Shown here piece by piece: positions 48,182 to 52,277 of a stretch of 52,277 bases of DNA. The notes under the pieces are model-generated. The model was not told the origin of the DNA and did no database searches. It saw only the letters and a program-made list of their open reading frames with translations. The stretch is taken from NCBI GenBank assembly GCA_029863605.1, contig JAOTVB010000022.1, positions 1 through 52,277 on the forward strand, written 5' to 3'. This stretch comes from Myxococcales bacterium. GTDB taxonomy: Bacteria; Myxococcota_A; Polyangia; Polyangiales; Houyiibacteriaceae. The translations under genes were made by a program, and so were the position numbers. How positions within the stretch are numbered: position 1 is the stretch's first letter; every line of letters starts with the position of its first letter.

Positions 48182-49219
48182 TCAAAACAGGCCTGGTTGG
48201 CGCTCGGTGGGCTGTTCTCTACCGAGGTGCTCGAACGCATGCCGAGTCGCGACCCGGCCCCGAGCCGTGCGCGCCAAGAGGCCCTTTTGCAGGAGGTAGG
48301 GCTCGTAGACGTCTTCGAGCGTATCTCGCGGCTCGCTCAATGCGGCGGCTAGGGTTTCGATGCCGACGGGCCCCCCGTCGTAGTGGTCGATGATGATCGT
48401 GAGGTAACGTCGATCCATCTGGTCGAGCCCCGCCTCGTCGACTTCGAGCCGCAGCAGCGCTTCGTGGGCCGTCTTCCCATCGAGAGTGCCGTCCGATAGC
48501 ACGTCGGCGAAGTCACGTGCCCGCCTCAAGAGTCGGTTGGCGATACGGGGTGTCCCCCGCGAACGTCGTGCCAGCTCCTGCGCAGCTTCGTCCGTAATCG
48601 AAAGCCCGAGGAGGCGTGCGCTCCGTTCGACGATCGCCCGAAGGGCGTCGACCGGATAATAGTCCATCCGCGCCACGTACCCGAAGCGAGACCGCATCGG
48701 ATTCGTTAGGAGCCCCGTCCGTGTAGTCGCCCCGATGAGCGTGAAAGGCTGCAACGGTAGCTGCAGGGTTTGGGCGTACGGCCCGTCGCCGTTGACGATG
48801 TCGATGCGAAAGTCTTCGACCGCCGTATACAAGTTCTCTTCGACCGTCACATTCAGTCGGTGAATCTCATCGATGAACAGCACATCGCACGGCTCGAGTT
48901 TGGTCAGCAGCGCGGCGAGCTGGCCTTTGTGCTCGATGGCGGGACCCGACGCCGAGTGGAGGTTGACTCCGCGCTCCCTTGCGAGGATCAAGGCGAGCGT
49001 GGTCTTTCCGAGCCCGGGCGGCCCGCAAAACAACGTATGATCGACCGGCTCACCGCGACGCCGCGCCGCTTCGACGAAGACACGCAAGTTGTCCTTGAGT
49101 GCCCCTTGGCCGACGAAATCGTCAAAGCGCTCGGGCCGTAGGCTTCGGTCGAGTGTTTGGTCGTCGGCCTGTTCGGCTGCATTCAGGTTCTCGTTGGCGC
49201 GTGCTTCCATTTCGCTCAC
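48182..49219 (-). CDS. ruvB: Holliday junction helicase RuvB
   Basis: AAA+ motor of RuvAB that drives Holliday-junction branch migration. 345 aa, usual length. Motifs: [12 protein letters not shown], Walker [12 protein letters not shown], Walker [13 protein letters not shown], sensor region [20 protein letters not shown], and the C-terminal winged helix with [41 protein letters not shown] (in segments). Start GTG 49217-49219 overlaps the ruvA stop (GTGA); ATG three codons later is possible. Last gene of yebC-ruvC-ruvA-ruvB. Confidence 0.98.
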   Translation of the reverse strand: MSEMEARANENLNAAEQADDQTLDRSLRPERFDDFVGQGALKDNLRVFVEAARRRGEPVDHTLFCGPPGLGKTTLALILARERGVNLHSASGPAIEHKGQLAALLTKLEPCDVLFIDEIHRLNVTVEENLYTAVEDFRIDIVNGDGPYAQTLQLPLQPFTLIGATTRTGLLTNPMRSRFGYVARMDYYPVDALRAIVERSARLLGLSITDEAAQELARRSRGTPRIANRLLRRARDFADVLSDGTLDGKTAHEALLRLEVDEAGLDQMDRRYLTIIIDHYDGGPVGIETLAAALSEPRDTLEDVYEPYLLQKGLLARTARGRVATRHAFEHLGREQPTERQPGLF

Positions 49220-49821
49220 GGTAGGGCTGACAGGGCAGCGCGAAGCAACACTTCGACGCTGTCTTCATCCCGGGCCGCAACATTCCCCACTGCGGCCTCG
49301 GCTTCGCTTCGTTTGTATCCCATCTGAACCAGCGCACCAACAACTGCGACGGTGGTTGAATCGGACCCCCCCGGAATCGCACGAAGCCGCACACCTGTTT
49401 TGGCGTCGGCGGCGAAGTCGAGCTTGTCCTGGAGATCGACGAGGATGCGTTCGATCGTCTTGCGACCAACGCCGGTGATGCCTTTGAAGGCGGCCTTGTC
49501 TTGGCGGGCGATCGCATCGTGGAGCTCGCTCGCATTCATCACGCCCATGATCGCCAACGCGAGCTTTGGCCCGATGCTGCTGACCTTCAGAAGCGCTCGG
49601 AACGCCGCTCGGTCATGGGCGGTGGCAAACCCAAAGAGGGTCATCGCGTCTTCGCGGACGTGCGTGTGGATGTGCAACGTCACCGATTGACCTGGTTCGG
49701 CCGCGGCCAGACCTCCGGAGCCCAGGGGCACAAAGACCTCGTAGCCGACTCCCCCGACATCGACGATGACCGAGCCGTCTGCCTCCCGGTGCTCGATCGT
49801 CCCCTTCAGCCTCCCGATCAC
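49216..49821 (-). CDS. ruvA: Holliday junction DNA-binding protein RuvA
   Basis: Junction-binding partner of RuvB (201 aa). N-terminal OB fold ([29 protein letters not shown] in segments), acidic-pin region, then helix-hairpin-helix motifs [17 protein letters not shown] and [16 protein letters not shown], and the C-terminal RuvB-binding domain from ~150 ([19 protein letters not shown]). GTG 49819-49821, 17 bases after ruvC. Stop overlaps the ruvB start. Confidence 0.97.
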   Translation of the reverse strand: MIGRLKGTIEHREADGSVIVDVGGVGYEVFVPLGSGGLAAAEPGQSVTLHIHTHVREDAMTLFGFATAHDRAAFRALLKVSSIGPKLALAIMGVMNASELHDAIARQDKAAFKGITGVGRKTIERILVDLQDKLDFAADAKTGVRLRAIPGGSDSTTVAVVGALVQMGYKRSEAEAAVGNVAARDEDSVEVLLRAALSALP

Positions 49822-49838
49822 GCCGCGAGCCTAGCAGC

Positions 49839-50341
49839 TTACTGAACAGATGTCCCTATTTTGACAGCCCCGGATCGAAACGCCTGGATGTGGGTGATCG
49901 CCACCGCCAACGCGTCCGAGGCGTCGACTTCCGGGGGCTCGCGCAAGCCGAGGAGCGCCGCCACGAGGCGGCCTACCTGCGTCTTGTCTGCCTGGCCGCG
50001 GCCGACCACCGTTCGCTTCACGATCGCCGGCGGGTATTCGTGCACCGAGAGGCTCGACTCGGCCGCCACCAGGAGCGCCACCCCACGTGCGTGACCGAGC
50101 TTGAGTGCTGCGTTGGCGTGCTTGGCGAAAAAGATTTCCTCGACGGCAACAGCTTCGGGGGAATGCTCCGCGATCACCTGCTGAAGCCCTTCGTGAATGA
50201 CCCGAAGGCGATCGGGCAATGGGGCCCCTCGCAAGCACGCGATCGTCCCAGCGGCGACGTGGCGGAGCCGCGTCCCTTCGAGCTGCACGACTCCCCAGCC
50301 GGTCCGTTGGCTGCCTGGGTCGATGCCGAGCACACGCACGG

Positions 50342-50345
<4 letters not shown>
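49839..50345 (-). CDS. ruvC: Holliday junction resolvase RuvC
   Basis: Endonuclease that cuts Holliday junctions (168 aa). Acidic active-site residues: D9 in GIDPGSQRTGWG, E near 69 in AVEEIFF, and D in DASDALAVAITH; NAALKLGHARGV is the family DNA-binding helix. TTG 50343-50345 overlaps the yebC stop (TTGA); a GTG two codons later is possible. The final seven residues (KIGTSVQ) fall in a sequence AATAGGGACATCTGTTC that resembles a dispersed repeat. Confidence 0.96.
49842..49862. repeat. Imperfect palindrome at the ruvC 3' end (REP-like)
   Basis: On the minus strand GGGACA-TC-TGTTC forms a near dyad (one mismatch) flanked by AAAATA. It codes for the last residues of RuvC and has the GGGACA core seen in the palindromes at 20930 and 17979. 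Classification as a mobile REP-like unit is tentative. Confidence 0.35.
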
Positions 50346-51088
<743 letters not shown>

Positions 51089-51100
51089 CCGATTTTTCCT

Positions 51101-51129
51101 CTTATCCGATGCAATTCGAGGTTTTTCAA
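51101..51129 (-). promoter_or_regulatory. Candidate promoter of the yebC-ruvCAB operon
   Basis: On the minus strand TTGAAA (51124-51129), 17 bases, GATAAG (51101-51106), about 12 bases before the yebC ATG. The match is moderate; the position in the 87-base divergent gap is right. Confidence 0.4.
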
Positions 51130-51175
51130 GGCGTCCGGGCATGAATACCGCCCAAGCCGTGGCGTCCAAGCCCTC

Positions 51176-51991
51176 ATGAAACGCCTCGGACTTGTCTCTA
51201 TTGCTTTCCTCGGCCTCCTCGGCTGTAACAACGACTCACGGTACTTTTGCGTCGCGGACGGTCCAATTACCGACCGTGGCTGCTTTATCTGCCGCGGGGA
51301 TGCTTGCGAAGAGCAACCCGCTCCCACGCGTGCCGTCTGCATGGACGACGTCGACTGTGCGGTCGGCGAGCTCTGCTCCGATCTCGGATGCATCCGCGAG
51401 TGCACGGACGAGCAAGAATGTGTGATCGGCACGACGTGTATCGACGGGTTGTGCTTAAACCCGACCGAGCCCGAACCGCAGCTCGTCTCCGAGCCGGACC
51501 CCGATCCTCCCGTCACCCTATGCCAGTTCAACTTCGAGTGCGGCCAATCCCGCATCTGCATCGATGGGCAATGCTTGCTCACGTGCATCGACGAGCCCTG
51601 TCCGGAAACGCAGCAATGCACGAACGGTGCCTGCCGCCCCTGCATGGACGAGACGTGCCTCACGAACTGCAACGATGACACGCAGTGTGCCGATCATGAG
51701 TACTGCTCGCAGTTTCAATGCATCCCGGATACCCGCCCCGCGACTTTCTGCCCCGAGAACGAATGCCAACCGGGGCGTGTTTGCCGTCGCGGCCAATGCC
51801 GGACTCCTTGCGAGACCGACGACCAGTGTGCGCGGATCGACGCCACCATTCGCTTCTGTGCGCCCGTCGAGGGTGAAAACCTGTGCGTCCGGAGCAGCGA
51901 AGTGCTCGCTGAGTGTCAGCTCAACATCGACTGCGGGCTTGGTGACGAATGCGTCGACGGCAGCTGTGTCGACGCTTCGGCGTCGCGATGA
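51176..51991 (+). CDS. Cys-rich surface lipoprotein
   Basis: Lipoprotein of 271 aa with about 35 Cys. Signal peptide MKRLGLVSIAFLGLLG with lipobox LLG-C17. The mature protein is a string of small disulphide-type modules with the pattern C-x4-C-x(3)-x-x-C-x(2)-G-x-C, for example CMDDVDCAVGELCSDLGC, CTDEQECVIGTTCIDGLC, CQFNFECGQSRICIDGQC and CQLNIDCGLGDECVDGSC. Such EGF-like or Dickkopf-like modules are frequent in myxobacterial surface proteins. An acidic Pro-rich linker (NPTEPEPQLVSEPDPDPP) splits the array. ATG 51176; the frame is open much further upstream but inside yebC. Its 3' end overlaps the convergent glycosyltransferase gene by 76 bases. Confidence 0.85.
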   Translation: MKRLGLVSIAFLGLLGCNNDSRYFCVADGPITDRGCFICRGDACEEQPAPTRAVCMDDVDCAVGELCSDLGCIRECTDEQECVIGTTCIDGLCLNPTEPEPQLVSEPDPDPPVTLCQFNFECGQSRICIDGQCLLTCIDEPCPETQQCTNGACRPCMDETCLTNCNDDTQCADHEYCSQFQCIPDTRPATFCPENECQPGRVCRRGQCRTPCETDDQCARIDATIRFCAPVEGENLCVRSSEVLAECQLNIDCGLGDECVDGSCVDASASR

Positions 51992-52277
51992 CGGAACGCG
52001 GCGCCCTCGCCCCGACCGAATGCTTCGGCCTCGCTTCTACGGAATCGAATCCCGAGGGTTTCGTAGAGGCTGACGCACCCCACATACAAGAAGCCCGCCG
52101 AAAACAAGAGCACGAACGGAACGCTCGCCCAGCTCTGCGTGACGAGCGCACTAGTCAAAGTCGCCGTGCAGTAGAGCCCGAATGCGAGCTCGAGGACGTT
52201 GTGCCAGGGCCAGCGTCCTCGGTAACGGGTTGGTTTCGCAGCCTCTCCGTCGATCACCCCACGCTTGGGCGTGCGCA
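51916..52277 (-). CDS. C-terminus of a membrane glycosyltransferase, likely family 2 (partial, cut by right edge)
   Basis: The frame is open to the right edge, so only the C-terminal ~119 residues are visible. TPKRG followed by a short loop and three hydrophobic segments (VLELAFGLYCTATLTSALV, VPFVLLFSAGFLYVGCVSLY) is the end typical of processive family-2 glycosyltransferases with C-terminal membrane helices, where RTPK precedes the last helices. A GTG at 52257 is in frame but probably internal. The hydrophilic tail (RDAEASTQLPSTHSSPSPQ) overlaps the Cys-rich lipoprotein gene on the other strand by 76 bases. The call would need the catalytic domain, outside the window. Confidence 0.55.
   Translation of the reverse strand, partial: RTPKRGVIDGEAAKPTRYRGRWPWHNVLELAFGLYCTATLTSALVTQSWASVPFVLLFSAGFLYVGCVSLYETLGIRFRRSEAEAFGRGEGAAFRHRDAEASTQLPSTHSSPSPQSMLS

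Overview
The window is about 52 kb of densely coding, GC-rich bacterial DNA with almost no non-coding space: no gap exceeds about 180 bases. The gene content points to a myxobacterium or close relative (Myxococcota). It has two Ser/Thr protein kinases (one with a C-terminal PEGA domain), a PilZ protein of the myxobacterial paralogous type with PEGA domains, two sigma-54 enhancer-binding activators (one FHA-fused), many lipoproteins, a TonB-dependent receptor with a fused TonB-type domain, and Cys-rich surface lipoproteins. No rRNA, tRNA, CRISPR array, transposase or convincing intrinsic terminator was seen. Starts are often GTG or TTG, and about fifteen junctions use a 1-4 base stop/start overlap.

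Layout. 1-3.6 kb: pstSCAB phosphate importer (minus strand, pstB cut by the left edge) behind a near-perfect Pho box. 3.7-4.4 kb: Phd/YefM-PIN toxin-antitoxin pair behind twin palindromic operators. 4.4-12.6 kb: Mpo1/DUF962-like protein, Notum/pectin-acetylesterase-like lipoprotein, TonB-dependent receptor plus coupled lipoprotein, and a PEGA Ser/Thr kinase coupled to a LysM/TPR protein. 12.6-13.9 kb: lgt and a DUF167 gene. 13.9-18.6 kb: a psp-like envelope-stress locus, with PspA plus a polytopic membrane protein behind a sigma-54 promoter, a divergent sigma-54 activator whose start overlaps three TGTACA hexamers at exact 11-base period, a second sigma-54-type promoter before a small membrane-anchored gene, and a duplicated-repeat protein. 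18.6-21.8 kb: aroE, xseA and a folK gene with an unknown C-terminal domain. 21.9-28.3 kb: PilZ-PEGA protein, rhomboid protease, DinG/YoaA-type helicase, aldehyde dehydrogenase. 28.3-32.4 kb: rhodanese, lone ABC ATPase, DegT aminotransferase, small unknown gene, patatin. 32.4-36.7 kb: DnaA-box-like cluster and AT-rich stretch in front of moxR-DUF58-transglutaminase. 36.7-42.5 kb: second Ser/Thr kinase, rpe, FHA-sigma-54 activator, L,D-transpeptidase, dapF. 42.5-46.5 kb: coupled DUF3604-parvulin-HupE operon. 46.6-52.3 kb: unknown helical protein, yebC-ruvC-ruvA-ruvB, Cys-rich lipoprotein, and the C-terminus of a likely family-2 glycosyltransferase cut by the right edge.

The most unusual pieces are the rewired psp-like sigma-54 locus, the DUF3604-parvulin-HupE operon, the DnaA-box cluster before moxR, a recurring promoter form (about TTGACA-N17-TAGNCT) that often sits six bases before a GTG and predicts leaderless mRNAs, and dispersed GGGGAC palindromes resembling REP elements, some built into gene ends. 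All function calls rest on sequence motifs read by eye; no database search was possible.
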